DNA of 64,000 bases from DASYTH01 sp035762905 (GTDB lineage Bacteria > Actinomycetota > Actinomycetes > Mycobacteriales > Pseudonocardiaceae). The DNA lies in the NCBI RefSeq assembly GCF_035762905.1, contig NZ_DASUCC010000155.1, positions 79,689-143,688 of the forward strand, given 5' to 3'. Of the stretch, positions 24,164-34,245 are shown one piece after another; within the stretch, counting starts at the first letter, position 1, and each line of letters opens with the position of its first letter. The notes under the pieces were generated by a model, which saw only the letters and a list, made by a program, of their open reading frames with translations, did no database searches and was not told the DNA's origin. The translations under genes and the position numbers were made by a program.

Positions 24164-25033
24164 AGTGCTGACGTGCGGTTGACGGTGGGGCCGGGGGCCG
24201 TGGTGTGGCGGTATGGGAGTGACCTGCGGTTGTTTCTTGGGGCGTTGGGGGCGTTGTTGTTGCAGGTGGGGCATCCGACGGTGGGGGCGGGGGTGCGGGA
24301 TCACTCGCGGTTTGAGGAGGAGCCTTGGGGGAGGTTGTTTCGGACGGTGGACTACATGAATTTGATGGTTTATGGGGGTGGGGACGCGGTTGAGGTGGGT
24401 CGGCGGTTGCGGGGGATGCATCGGGGGATCAGGGGGAGGTTGTGGGATGGCGGGCGGTACAGCGCGTTGGAGCCGGGGGCGTATGCGTGGGTGCATGCGA
24501 CGTTGGTGTGGTCGGTGGTGCGGGGACAGGAGCTGTTCGGGTCGGGGATCGGGCGGGGCGAGGTTGAGGCGCTCTATCGGGAGTGGGTGGGGTTGGGGCG
24601 GCTGATCGGGGTGCGGGAGGGGGATCTGCCGGGGGACTGGGACGGGTTTCTGGGGTATTTCCGGGGGATGGTGCAGGAGTGGTTGGAGCCGAACGAGACG
24701 GTGGAGCGGGTGTTGCGGGCGGCGCGGCGGCCGGGCGTGCCGGCGGGGTTGCCGGGGTGGGCCGGGCGGGTGTGGGGAATCGTGGGGGTGCCGATGGGGC
24801 ACATGCTGAGCGTGACGGGGGTGGGGATGTTGCCGGCGCCGGTGCGGGAGCGGTTGGGGTTGGGGTGGTCGGCGGCGAAGGAACGGGAGTTTCGGGTGAT
24901 CGCGGCGGGGGCGCGGGGGTTGACGCCCGTGCTGCCCGAGGCGTTGCGGGTGAACGGGCCGGTGTACTTGCGGGCGCGGCGCCGGGAGATCGCGCGCGAC
25001 GAGTTCGCACCGGCGAGCTACCGCACGCAATGA
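24161..25033 (+). CDS. DUF2236 (MpaB-like oxygenase family) protein
   Basis: A 290-residue member of the DUF2236/MpaB-prime family, relatives of latex-clearing and ER-bound oxygenases that coordinate haem or metal by conserved His. Conserved elements visible are LLLQVGHPTVGAGVRDHS, RLFRTVDYMNLMVYG, the RLRGMHRGIRG loop and EPGAYAWVHATLVWSV. No signal peptide. Codon choice is unusual: many GGG glycine and TTG leucine codons and a strong G excess on the coding strand compared with the flanking genes. The flavoprotein gene follows after 7 nt, suggesting co-transcription. Substrate unknown. Confidence 0.82.
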   Translation: MSADVRLTVGPGAVVWRYGSDLRLFLGALGALLLQVGHPTVGAGVRDHSRFEEEPWGRLFRTVDYMNLMVYGGGDAVEVGRRLRGMHRGIRGRLWDGGRYSALEPGAYAWVHATLVWSVVRGQELFGSGIGRGEVEALYREWVGLGRLIGVREGDLPGDWDGFLGYFRGMVQEWLEPNETVERVLRAARRPGVPAGLPGWAGRVWGIVGVPMGHMLSVTGVGMLPAPVRERLGLGWSAAKEREFRVIAAGARGLTPVLPEALRVNGPVYLRARRREIARDEFAPASYRTQ

Positions 25034-25040
25034 TGACCCG

Positions 25041-26417
25041 GTGACGATCGAATCGGTGGACGTGGTGGTGGTCGGGCTCGGACCGGGCGGGGAGGCGTGC
25101 GCCACGCAGCTGGCGACGGCGGGGTTGTCCGTGGTGGGGGTGGACGCGCGGCTGGTCGGCGGGGAATGCCCGTACTACGCGTGCGTGCCGACCAAGATGA
25201 TGATCAGGGCGGCGGACGCGCTCGCGGAGGCGCTCCGGGCCGGTGAGCTGGCCGGGACGGCACTGGTGCAGGGCGACTGGGGGCCGGTGGCCGCCCGGAT
25301 CCGGCGGGACGCCACCGACGACTGGGACGACCGGGTGGCCGTAGAGCGGCTGGAGCGGGCCGGCGTCCGGTTCGTCCGGGGCCGCGGCCGGCTCACCGCG
25401 CCCGGCCAGGTCACCGTGTCCACTTCGGACGGCGAGCGCACGTTCGCGGCGGCGAAGGGCATAGTCCTCAACCCCGGCACCGACCCGGCGGTACCGCCCA
25501 TCCCGGGCCTGGCCGGCACGCCGTACTGGACCAACCGCGAGGCGGTCCGCGCCACCGAGGTGCCGCGCAGCATGATCGTGCTCGGCGGCGGCCCGGTCGG
25601 CTGCGAGTTCAGCCAGGTGTTCGCCCGGTTCGGCGCCGAGGTCACCCTGCTCCAGGCCCGCGACCGGCTGCTGCCGCTGGCCGAGCCGGAGGCGAGCCGG
25701 CTGGTCGAGCAGCGGTTCGCCGCCGAGAACATCACCGTGCGCACCGGCGTCTCGGTGACCGGCGCCGGCCACGACGGCGCGTTCACCCTGCAGATCGACG
25801 GCGCCGACCCGGTCACCGCCGACGGCCTGCTGGTGGCCACCGGCCGGCGCACCGACCTCGCCGCGCTCGGCGTCGGCGCGGTCGGCCTGCCCGAGGACGC
25901 CAAGGGCATCGAGGTCGACGAGCGGCTGCGGGCCGCACCCGGGCTGTGGGCCATCGGGGACATCACCGGCAAGGGCGCGTTCACCCACATGTCCATGTAC
26001 CAGGCCGAGATCGCCGCCGCCGACATCCTCGGCCAGGAGCACCTGCCGGCCGACTACCGCGCGGTGCCCAACGTGACCTTCACCGATCCCGAGGTCGGCT
26101 CGGTCGGGCTCACCGAGGCCGCGGCCCGGGAGCGCGGCCGCACCGTCCGGATCGGGACCACCGCCATCCCGTCCTCGTCCCGCGGCCACATCCACGGCCC
26201 CGGCAACGAGGGGCTGATCAAGCTGGTCGAGGATGCCGACCGCGGCGTGCTGGTCGGTGCCACCGCGGTCGGACCGAGCGGCGGCGAGGTGCTCGGCGCG
26301 CTCGCCGTTGCGGTGCACGCCGAGGTGCCGACCGCCGTGCTCGGACAGATGATCTACGCCTACCCGACGTTCCACCGGGCGATCCTGTCCGCGGTGGCCG
26401 ATCTCGCGGCCGGCTAG
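25041..26417 (+). CDS. class I pyridine nucleotide-disulfide oxidoreductase-like flavoprotein
   Basis: A 458-residue FAD/NAD(P) enzyme related to dihydrolipoamide dehydrogenase. N-terminal FAD motif VVVGLGPGGEACATQLATAG, redox pair in GGECPYYACVPTK (Cys-x4-Cys), NAD(P) motif MIVLGGGPVGCEFSQVFARFG, second FAD motif GLWAIGDITG and a C-terminal interface domain. The interface lacks the His-Glu dyad expected as HPTxxE: it reads YAYPTFHRAI, so true disulfide reductase activity is doubtful and quinone- or dye-reductase activity, as in mycobacterial LpdA, is an alternative. It follows the DUF2236 gene in a likely operon. Confidence 0.85.
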   Translation: MTIESVDVVVVGLGPGGEACATQLATAGLSVVGVDARLVGGECPYYACVPTKMMIRAADALAEALRAGELAGTALVQGDWGPVAARIRRDATDDWDDRVAVERLERAGVRFVRGRGRLTAPGQVTVSTSDGERTFAAAKGIVLNPGTDPAVPPIPGLAGTPYWTNREAVRATEVPRSMIVLGGGPVGCEFSQVFARFGAEVTLLQARDRLLPLAEPEASRLVEQRFAAENITVRTGVSVTGAGHDGAFTLQIDGADPVTADGLLVATGRRTDLAALGVGAVGLPEDAKGIEVDERLRAAPGLWAIGDITGKGAFTHMSMYQAEIAAADILGQEHLPADYRAVPNVTFTDPEVGSVGLTEAAARERGRTVRIGTTAIPSSSRGHIHGPGNEGLIKLVEDADRGVLVGATAVGPSGGEVLGALAVAVHAEVPTAVLGQMIYAYPTFHRAILSAVADLAAG

Positions 26418-26493
26418 CCGATGTCCGTCCAGTTGCATGTGGACGCTGCCTGTGATGGATTCTTCGCATCATGCGTGCGTGGGGTCTAGGGTC

Positions 26494-27360
26494 GTGACGC
26501 CGGTGCTGGTCGACGTGTTGCCGTTTCTGGCCTGCCCGACCTGCGGGGCGGAGCTGACGCTGGACGCGCCCGGGGTCCGCTGCGCGCACGCGCACACCTT
26601 CGACGTGGCCAGGCAGGGCTACCTGAACCTGGTGACCGGGCGGTCGTCCGGGATCACCGGCGACACCGCGGAGATGATCGACGCGCGCGCCCGGTTCCTT
26701 GCCGCCGGGCACTTCGCGCCGGTCGAGCGGGCGGTGGTGGCGGCCGGGCAGCGGGCCATGGCCGACCGGCCGGACGGGTGCGTGGTGGACGTCGGCGCCG
26801 GCACCGGGCACTACCTGGCGCCGGTGCTCGACGCGTTGCCCGGCCGGATCGGAGTCGCACTGGACGTGTCCAAACCGGCCCTGCGCCGCGCCGCCCGGGC
26901 CCACCCGAGGGCCGGCGCGGTCGGCTGCGACGTGTGGCACGGTCTGCCGGTGCGGGCCGGCTCGGCCGCGCTGGCGCTGAGCATCTTCGCCCCGCGCAAC
27001 CCGGCCGAGATCCACCGGATGCTGGCCGGCAACGGGGTGCTCGTCGTGGTGTCGCCGACCGTGCGGCATCTGGCCGAGCTGGTCTGGAAGCTGGACCTGC
27101 TCAAGGTCGAGCCGGAGAAACAGGAGCGCATCACGGCCGCCATCGCGCCCTACTGTCAACTGTCCAGCGAGGACGACTGGGAGTTCACGATGTCGCTGCC
27201 GCACGAGGATGTCGAGTCGGTGGTCGCGATGGGACCCAGTGCCTGGCACACCGACCCCGGCTCGCTGCGGGACCGCGTGCGGGCGCTGGACGATCCGATC
27301 CAGGTCACCGCGTCGGTGATCGTGTCGACCTACCGGCGGCGGCCCGAGGCGGCCCGGTGA
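26494..27360 (+). CDS. RlmA-like 23S rRNA (guanine-N1) methyltransferase
   Basis: A 288-residue protein with an N-terminal zinc element (FLACPTCGAEL, then RCAHAHTFD) and a SAM-binding Rossmann domain (VVDVGAGTGHYLAPVL, then SIFAPRNPAE in place of the NPPY-like site). RFLAAGHFAPVERAVV matches the RlmA family, which methylates G745/G748 of 23S rRNA; the RlmA-II branch in antibiotic producers gives tylosin-type resistance. GTG 26494 gives the VTPVLVDVLPFLACPTC start. Its stop overlaps the next gene (GTGA). Confidence 0.82.
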   Translation: MTPVLVDVLPFLACPTCGAELTLDAPGVRCAHAHTFDVARQGYLNLVTGRSSGITGDTAEMIDARARFLAAGHFAPVERAVVAAGQRAMADRPDGCVVDVGAGTGHYLAPVLDALPGRIGVALDVSKPALRRAARAHPRAGAVGCDVWHGLPVRAGSAALALSIFAPRNPAEIHRMLAGNGVLVVVSPTVRHLAELVWKLDLLKVEPEKQERITAAIAPYCQLSSEDDWEFTMSLPHEDVESVVAMGPSAWHTDPGSLRDRVRALDDPIQVTASVIVSTYRRRPEAAR

Positions 27361-28604
27361 CGGTCAGCTACGTGGTCGTCGGCGCCGGGCAGCGGGGCAC
27401 CTCCTACGCCAAGTGGGTCGGCGAGAACCCGGACCGGGCAAGGGTTGTCGGGGTCGCCGAGCCGCGCGCACACCAGCGCGACGGGCTCGCCGGCCGGCAC
27501 ACGATCCCGGCCGAGCGGGTCTTCACCACCTGGCAGGAGCTGGCCGAGGCACCCCGGCTGGCCGACGCGGCGATCGTCGCCACCCAGGACACCGACCACG
27601 TCGAGCCGGTGATCTCGTTGGCCGCCAAGGGATATCACCTGCTGGTGGAGAAGCCGCTCGCGCCGGACGAGGCGGACTGCCGCCGGCTGGTCGACGCCGT
27701 GCGCGCGACCGGCGTGCTGTTCGCCGTCTGCCATGTGATGCGCTACCGGCCGTATACCAGGCTGCTCAAGGAGATCGTGGACAGCGGCCGGATCGGCGAC
27801 GTGGTCAGTGTGCAGCATCTTGAGCCGGTCGGCTGGTGGCATCAGGCCCACTCGTTCGTGCGCGGCAACTGGCGGCGCGCGGACCTGGCGTCGTTCATGC
27901 TGCTGGCCAAGTCCTGCCACGACATCGACTGGCTGCGGCACGTGGTCGGCCGGCCGATCGAGCGGGTGTCGAGTTTCGGCTCGTTGACCCATTTCCGGCG
28001 GGAGCACCAGCCGGCCGGGGCCGCCGACCGATGCCTGGACTGCGCCGTCGAGCCGGATTGTCCGTACTCCGCCACCCGGCTGTACCTGGGGGTGGTGCGC
28101 ACCGGCCACACCGGTTGGCCGGTCAGCGTGATCACCGACGAGCCGACCGAGGAGGGGGTGCTGCGGGCGTTACGGGACGGGCCGTACGGGCGGTGCGTGT
28201 ACGCCTGCGACAACGACGTGGTCGATCACCAGGTGGTGGCCATGGAGTTCGCCGGCGGTCGGACCGCCACCTTCACCATGACCGGGTTCACCCCGACGTC
28301 CGACCGGCGCACCCGGATCTTCGGTACCCGGGGGTCGATCGACGGCGACGGTGAGCAGTTGAGCGTCTGCGACTTCGTCACCGGCCGGACCGAGGAGCTG
28401 ACCGTGGCCTCGGCCGGCATGGACGCCGCTGCCGGGCACGGCGGCGGGGACGACGCGCTGATGGACGCGTTCACCACCGCGGTCGCGACCGGTGATCCGG
28501 CGCCGATCCTGTCCGGCCCGGCCGAGTCGCTTGAGACGCATCTGGCGGTGTTCGCCGCCGAGCGGGCCCGGTGCAGCGGGACGGTTCAGCGGGTCATTCC
28601 GTAG
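27357..28604 (+). CDS. Gfo/Idh/MocA-family oxidoreductase with Cys cluster
   Basis: A 415-residue NAD(P)-dependent sugar-type dehydrogenase. Rossmann start YVVVGAGQRGTSYAKWVGEN, the catalytic VEKPLAPDEAD motif and the KSCHDIDWLRHVVG helix are canonical. The C-terminal domain contains a cysteine-rich insertion, CLDCAVEPDCPYSA, and later RCVYACDNDVVDHQ, a pattern seen in one Gfo/Idh subgroup that could bind metal. GTG 27357 overlaps the methyltransferase stop by 4 nt; the long open frame upstream is not homologous. It overlaps the convergent DUF3068 gene by 11 nt. Substrate unknown. Confidence 0.85.
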   Translation: MTVSYVVVGAGQRGTSYAKWVGENPDRARVVGVAEPRAHQRDGLAGRHTIPAERVFTTWQELAEAPRLADAAIVATQDTDHVEPVISLAAKGYHLLVEKPLAPDEADCRRLVDAVRATGVLFAVCHVMRYRPYTRLLKEIVDSGRIGDVVSVQHLEPVGWWHQAHSFVRGNWRRADLASFMLLAKSCHDIDWLRHVVGRPIERVSSFGSLTHFRREHQPAGAADRCLDCAVEPDCPYSATRLYLGVVRTGHTGWPVSVITDEPTEEGVLRALRDGPYGRCVYACDNDVVDHQVVAMEFAGGRTATFTMTGFTPTSDRRTRIFGTRGSIDGDGEQLSVCDFVTGRTEELTVASAGMDAAAGHGGGDDALMDAFTTAVATGDPAPILSGPAESLETHLAVFAAERARCSGTVQRVIP

Positions 28605-29829
28605 CGGGCGGCTTTCCGGGCTCGCCGGGCTTGTCGGGCTCGCTCGGCTGATCGGGCGCGCTCGCCTCGTCCGGTGTGGCCGGCGGTTCCGGCTCGCTCG
28701 GTGGCTCGGCCTCGGCCGGTTCGCTCGGCGGTGCGGCGGGGGTCGGGGGCGCGACCACGGTGGGTGCGGCGGCCGCAGGCGCGGCGGGGGCCGCAGGCGC
28801 GGTGGGCGCGGCCCGTCCGGGTCCGGTCGCCATGGCCGGCCGGGCGGCGGGCGGCTTGCGCCGCACGATCGCCACCACGATCAGCACCCCGCCGAGCACC
28901 ACCAGGCCGATCGGCAGCCAGATGCTGATCAGGTCCAGCTGGGTGCTGCGGGACTGGGCCCAGTCGGCGCGCTCCTGCACCGACTCCGGCGTCTGGCTCA
29001 GGGTGACGTCCAGCACCGGGATCAGCGGAACCGCCACCGCGCCGAGGGCCGCGGACGCCATGATGGTGCGCTCGATCGTGCTGTCCACCGGCGATCCGAG
29101 CTTGGCGTCCGCCCACACCCCGTACCGGCTGGTGACCGTGTAGGCCAGCGGGATCGGGTCGGGCAGCCGGCTGAGCAGCGGCTGGACCGCCTGCTGGGTC
29201 GCGGTGGGCAGGAACGGCAACAGGGCGCCGGCAAGCGACTTGGGCAGCCCGGTGGGCAGGTTCGCGGTCAGCACCGGGTTCTTCGCCGGGCCGGACGCCT
29301 CGGCGGTGTAGTGGTTGGTGGACCGGCCGCCCCGGTCCTCGGTGCCGACGTACTTCAGCGTGACGCTGGTCTGGGTCGGCGCGTCGTAGAACTTGTAGCT
29401 GTCCCCGGGTTCCGGCGAGATCGGCAGCGTGATGGTCATGTCCGAGTGGGTCTCGACCGTGATGCCCTCGGGCGCGGTGCCCTGGACGCGGCTGGTCCGG
29501 TCGACGGCGTAGACGTGTTTCTCGCCCGCGGTGAGTGCGCCGGCCTTGAGCTGCGTGTCGTCGTGCACGATGGCGACGTTGCTGGTCGAGTCGGTCACGT
29601 ACACGTGCCGGTCGAGCGTCGCGTCGGTCTCGGTGACCAGCGCGTTGGTCCGGTCGCCCGCCATCAGCGCCTGCACGTTGAGCCCGGAACCCTTGCCCGC
29701 GTAGTGCACCGTGACATCGAGATCGGCCGGCAGCTTCTTGACCGCCGGCACCACGGCGAACCAGACCACGAGGGCGCCCGCGATCAGCAGTACCCCAATA
29801 ACCGCAAGCACGATCGACGATCGGCGCAC
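28594..29829 (-). CDS. DUF3068 (PorA-family) membrane protein
   Basis: A 411-residue envelope protein. A first membrane helix (IVLAVIGVLLIAGALVVWFAVV) anchors a large extracytoplasmic domain of about 300 residues with the DUF3068 pattern (LDVTVHYAG, TDATLDRHVYV, DRTSRVQG). A second helix (LISIWLPIGLVVLGGVLIVVAIV) is followed by an Ala/Pro/Glu-rich cytoplasmic tail ending PATE. The family is common in mycolate-containing and related actinobacteria; its function is not settled. The 3' end overlaps the convergent Gfo/Idh gene by 11 nt. Confidence 0.82.
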   Translation of the reverse strand: MRRSSIVLAVIGVLLIAGALVVWFAVVPAVKKLPADLDVTVHYAGKGSGLNVQALMAGDRTNALVTETDATLDRHVYVTDSTSNVAIVHDDTQLKAGALTAGEKHVYAVDRTSRVQGTAPEGITVETHSDMTITLPISPEPGDSYKFYDAPTQTSVTLKYVGTEDRGGRSTNHYTAEASGPAKNPVLTANLPTGLPKSLAGALLPFLPTATQQAVQPLLSRLPDPIPLAYTVTSRYGVWADAKLGSPVDSTIERTIMASAALGAVAVPLIPVLDVTLSQTPESVQERADWAQSRSTQLDLISIWLPIGLVVLGGVLIVVAIVRRKPPAARPAMATGPGRAAPTAPAAPAAPAAAAPTVVAPPTPAAPPSEPAEAEPPSEPEPPATPDEASAPDQPSEPDKPGEPGKPPATE

Positions 29830-29930
29830 CGGAACTCCTCGGGGTTGTCGGATCAGTCCTCAAGAGACACTTGCGGCGAATGATCCAACGACCCCGGGGA
29901 GCCCGCAACCCGCGTAGCCCGGTCAGGGGG

Positions 29931-31523
29931 CTAGGCGGGCCAGGGAATCTGCGTGGACCGGAAGAAGTCGATGCCCATGACCGTCCAACGTGGACCCTGC
30001 GCGGCCAGGCGCTCCCGGAAGCTCGCCCAGTCGTGGGTGGACCACGGCGACCAGCCCAGCTCGGCGTAGGCGGGCAGCCGTGGGAAGGCCATGAACTCGA
30101 TGTGATCGCTGATCTCCAGCGTCTCCGACCACAGCGGCGCCTCCACACCGGCGACCGCGGTCTCCGGCACGCCCTGCAGATAGTTGCCGGGATCCCAGCC
30201 GTAGGCGGTGTCCACCTCGATGAACCCGGCCCAGCTCAACCCGAGCGGGGTGTCCCGGTTGTACTTCATGTCCAGGTAGGCCTTGTTGGCCGGAGACAGC
30301 AGCACCTTGTTCCCGCGCGCGACGGCCGCGGCGACCTCCGGGTGGGAGTTGGTCGTGCCCCAGTACTGCGGCAGCGCCGAGGTGGGCGGTCCGGCCTTGA
30401 CGAACTCGTGCCAGCCGGTGACCTTCTTGCCGTGCCTGGCCACGATCGGCAGCACCCGGTTGATGAAGTGCAGGTAGTCCGGCTCGGTGGTGGCGTGCGC
30501 CTCGTCGGTGCCGATGTGCAGGTACGGGCCGGGAGTCAGGGCGGCCAGTTCGCGCAGCACGTCGTCGAGGAACCGGTAGGTGATCTCCGAGCGGATGCAC
30601 AGCGAGCTGAACCCGACGTCGGTGCCGGTGTAGAGCGGCGGTGCCACGCCGTCGCAGTTCAGCTCCGCGTAGGAGGCCAGCGCGGCGTTGGTGTGCCCGG
30701 GCATGTCGATCTCGGGAACGATCGTGATGTGCCGGGACGCGGCGTAGGCGACCAGGTCGCGGTACTGCTGCTGGGTGTAGTAGCCGCCGGGACCGCCGCC
30801 GACCTCGGTGCTGCCGCCGACGGTGGCCAGCCGCGGCCAGCTCTTGATCTCGATCCGCCAGCCCTGGTCGTCGGCCAGGTGCAGGTGCAGCACGTTGATC
30901 TTGTACAGCGCGATCTGGTCGATGTAGCGCTTGACCTCCTCGACGCCGAAGAAGTGCCGGGAGACGTCGAGCATCGCGCCGCGGTGGCCGAACCGCGGGT
31001 AGTCGGTGATCTGCCCGCCGGGGACGATCCACGGGCCCGGCACCCGGACCCGGCTCTCCACGGCCGGCGGCAGCAGTTGGCGCAACGTCTGCACGCCGGC
31101 GAACAGCCCGGCCGCCGTGTTCGCGCGCAGGGTCACGCCCTGGCGGCGGACCGACAGCTCGTAGCCGGATTCGCCGACCCGGGTGCTGGCGCCGAGCACG
31201 AGGGCGATGTTGCCGCCGCCGGTGCCGGATCGGCTCACCGGCAGCGGGAAGCCGGTGGACGGGCCGAGCACGCCGGCCAGGTACCGGCCGACGTCGGTGC
31301 CGCCGGACGGGGCGAGGATCTTGGTGCGCCGGGTGATCTCGAAGTCGCCAGCCGGGTCGGGCTGGACCGAGACGGGCGCGGGCACGATGGAGTTCATCCG
31401 GGTGATCAGTGGCTCCGGGTCGGCGGTGGCGGCGCCGGGCAGGGCGCTGGCGATGACGGCGGCGGTGGCGGTCAGCCCGGCCACCACCCGGCGGCGGAGA
31501 CGACGTTCGGCGGAGTTTCGCAC
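29931..31523 (-). CDS. secreted family GH20 beta-N-acetylhexosaminidase
   Basis: A 530-residue exported enzyme removing terminal GlcNAc/GalNAc from chitin oligomers or glycans. The N terminus (AERRLRRRVVAGLTATAAVIASALPGAATA) is a signal peptide cleaved near ATA-DP. A GH20b domain (residues about 35-165) precedes the TIM barrel (RGAMLDVSRHFFGVEEVKRY). The catalytic Asp-Glu pair is in LHIGTDEAHA, with Trp-rich sugar pocket segments (DDQGWRIEIKSWP). GTG 31523 follows GAGGAGGAC. A DasR-like operator lies 37 bp upstream. Confidence 0.9.
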   Translation of the reverse strand: MRNSAERRLRRRVVAGLTATAAVIASALPGAATADPEPLITRMNSIVPAPVSVQPDPAGDFEITRRTKILAPSGGTDVGRYLAGVLGPSTGFPLPVSRSGTGGGNIALVLGASTRVGESGYELSVRRQGVTLRANTAAGLFAGVQTLRQLLPPAVESRVRVPGPWIVPGGQITDYPRFGHRGAMLDVSRHFFGVEEVKRYIDQIALYKINVLHLHLADDQGWRIEIKSWPRLATVGGSTEVGGGPGGYYTQQQYRDLVAYAASRHITIVPEIDMPGHTNAALASYAELNCDGVAPPLYTGTDVGFSSLCIRSEITYRFLDDVLRELAALTPGPYLHIGTDEAHATTEPDYLHFINRVLPIVARHGKKVTGWHEFVKAGPPTSALPQYWGTTNSHPEVAAAVARGNKVLLSPANKAYLDMKYNRDTPLGLSWAGFIEVDTAYGWDPGNYLQGVPETAVAGVEAPLWSETLEISDHIEFMAFPRLPAYAELGWSPWSTHDWASFRERLAAQGPRWTVMGIDFFRSTQIPWPA

Positions 31524-31559
31524 GGGTCCTCCTCGAGGCCCGGGGGCAGGGTCCAACAA

Positions 31560-31575
31560 ATAGGTATAGACCAAT
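31560..31575 (-). promoter_or_regulatory. DasR-like (dre) operator upstream of GH20 gene
   Basis: ATAGGTATAGACCAAT matches 12 of 16 positions of the DasR operator ACTGGTCTAGACCAGT, with the TAGACCA half intact. DasR is the GntR-type repressor of GlcNAc and chitin genes, relieved by amino-sugar phosphates. Position just before an N-acetylhexosaminidase gene makes the match meaningful. Confidence 0.6.
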
Positions 31576-31633
31576 ACGGCTTCCCGGGCAACACGCACCG
31601 GCTCCGACCAGCGACGGACCGTGCTCGCCGAGA

Positions 31634-32272
31634 TCAGCTGGGCGGCGGGAGGTGGGTGGCGGCGATCGCCAGGGCGCTCAGGTGGTCGAGAAGGCGAGTG
31701 CGGGGAACGGAGAGCTGACCGTCGAGCTGGGCGGCGGCGAGTTCGGAGAGGGCGCCGACCAGGGACAGCGCGGTCAGGTAGGCGTCGGACCGGGGCGGTG
31801 GATGGTCGAAGAAGCCGGCGGTCAGGGTGGTGAGCAGGGTGGCCTGCGAGCGGACCGCCTGCTGGCGGCGGCGTTGCAGTTGCTCGTTGCCGGTGGCTTC
31901 CAGGATCAGGATCCGGCCCTTGCGCGGGTCGTCAAGGAGGTACTCGAGCGCGGCGGCGATGGCGGCGCGGGTGGTGGAGCCGAGATCGGCCGGGGCCGAC
32001 CGGACCGCGGCCAGCACGTACTCGATGCCGGTGGCGAGGGTGTGGTCGTAGACGGCGAGCAGCAGCGCCTCGTGGTCGGCGAAGCTCTCGTAGAAGTACC
32101 GCTCGGTGAGGCCGGCCTGCCGGCAGACGCCGCGCACCGTGGTGCCCGCCCAGCCCTGGGTGCCGATCACCTCGAGGCCGGCCTCGATCAGGGCCGCGCG
32201 GCGCTCGGCCCGGCGGTCCTCGGCGCTGATTCCGCGCCAGGAACGGGTCGGGACGGTGCGCACGGGCGACAC
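31634..32272 (-). CDS. TetR-family regulator
   Basis: A 212-residue repressor. The N-terminal HTH reads RRAALIEAGLEVIGTQGWAG, then TTVRGVCRQAGLTERYFYESF, with the YFYESF recognition segment typical of TetR. The ligand domain is all-helical (DHEALLLAVYDHTLATG onward) and has no recognisable class. It starts 1 nt after the prpE stop on the same strand, so the two are one transcript and it may control acyl-CoA metabolism. No operator was identified. Confidence 0.88.
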   Translation of the reverse strand: MSPVRTVPTRSWRGISAEDRRAERRAALIEAGLEVIGTQGWAGTTVRGVCRQAGLTERYFYESFADHEALLLAVYDHTLATGIEYVLAAVRSAPADLGSTTRAAIAAALEYLLDDPRKGRILILEATGNEQLQRRRQQAVRSQATLLTTLTAGFFDHPPPRSDAYLTALSLVGALSELAAAQLDGQLSVPRTRLLDHLSALAIAATHLPPPS

Positions 32273-32273
32273 G

Positions 32274-34160
<1,887 letters not shown>

Positions 34161-34245
34161 AGAGGAGATCATGCCCCGTCGGCGCAACCATTGGCCGCCT
34201 GTCGGCGTCACTTCGCCTAGTGTGGCTCTGGGAGGGAGAGGAGTC

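Noticed and set aside
26487..26496. Leaderless promoter for the RlmA-like gene (TAGGGT)
   Set aside because: The box ends only 1 nt before the GTG at 26494, too close for a start site at that codon.
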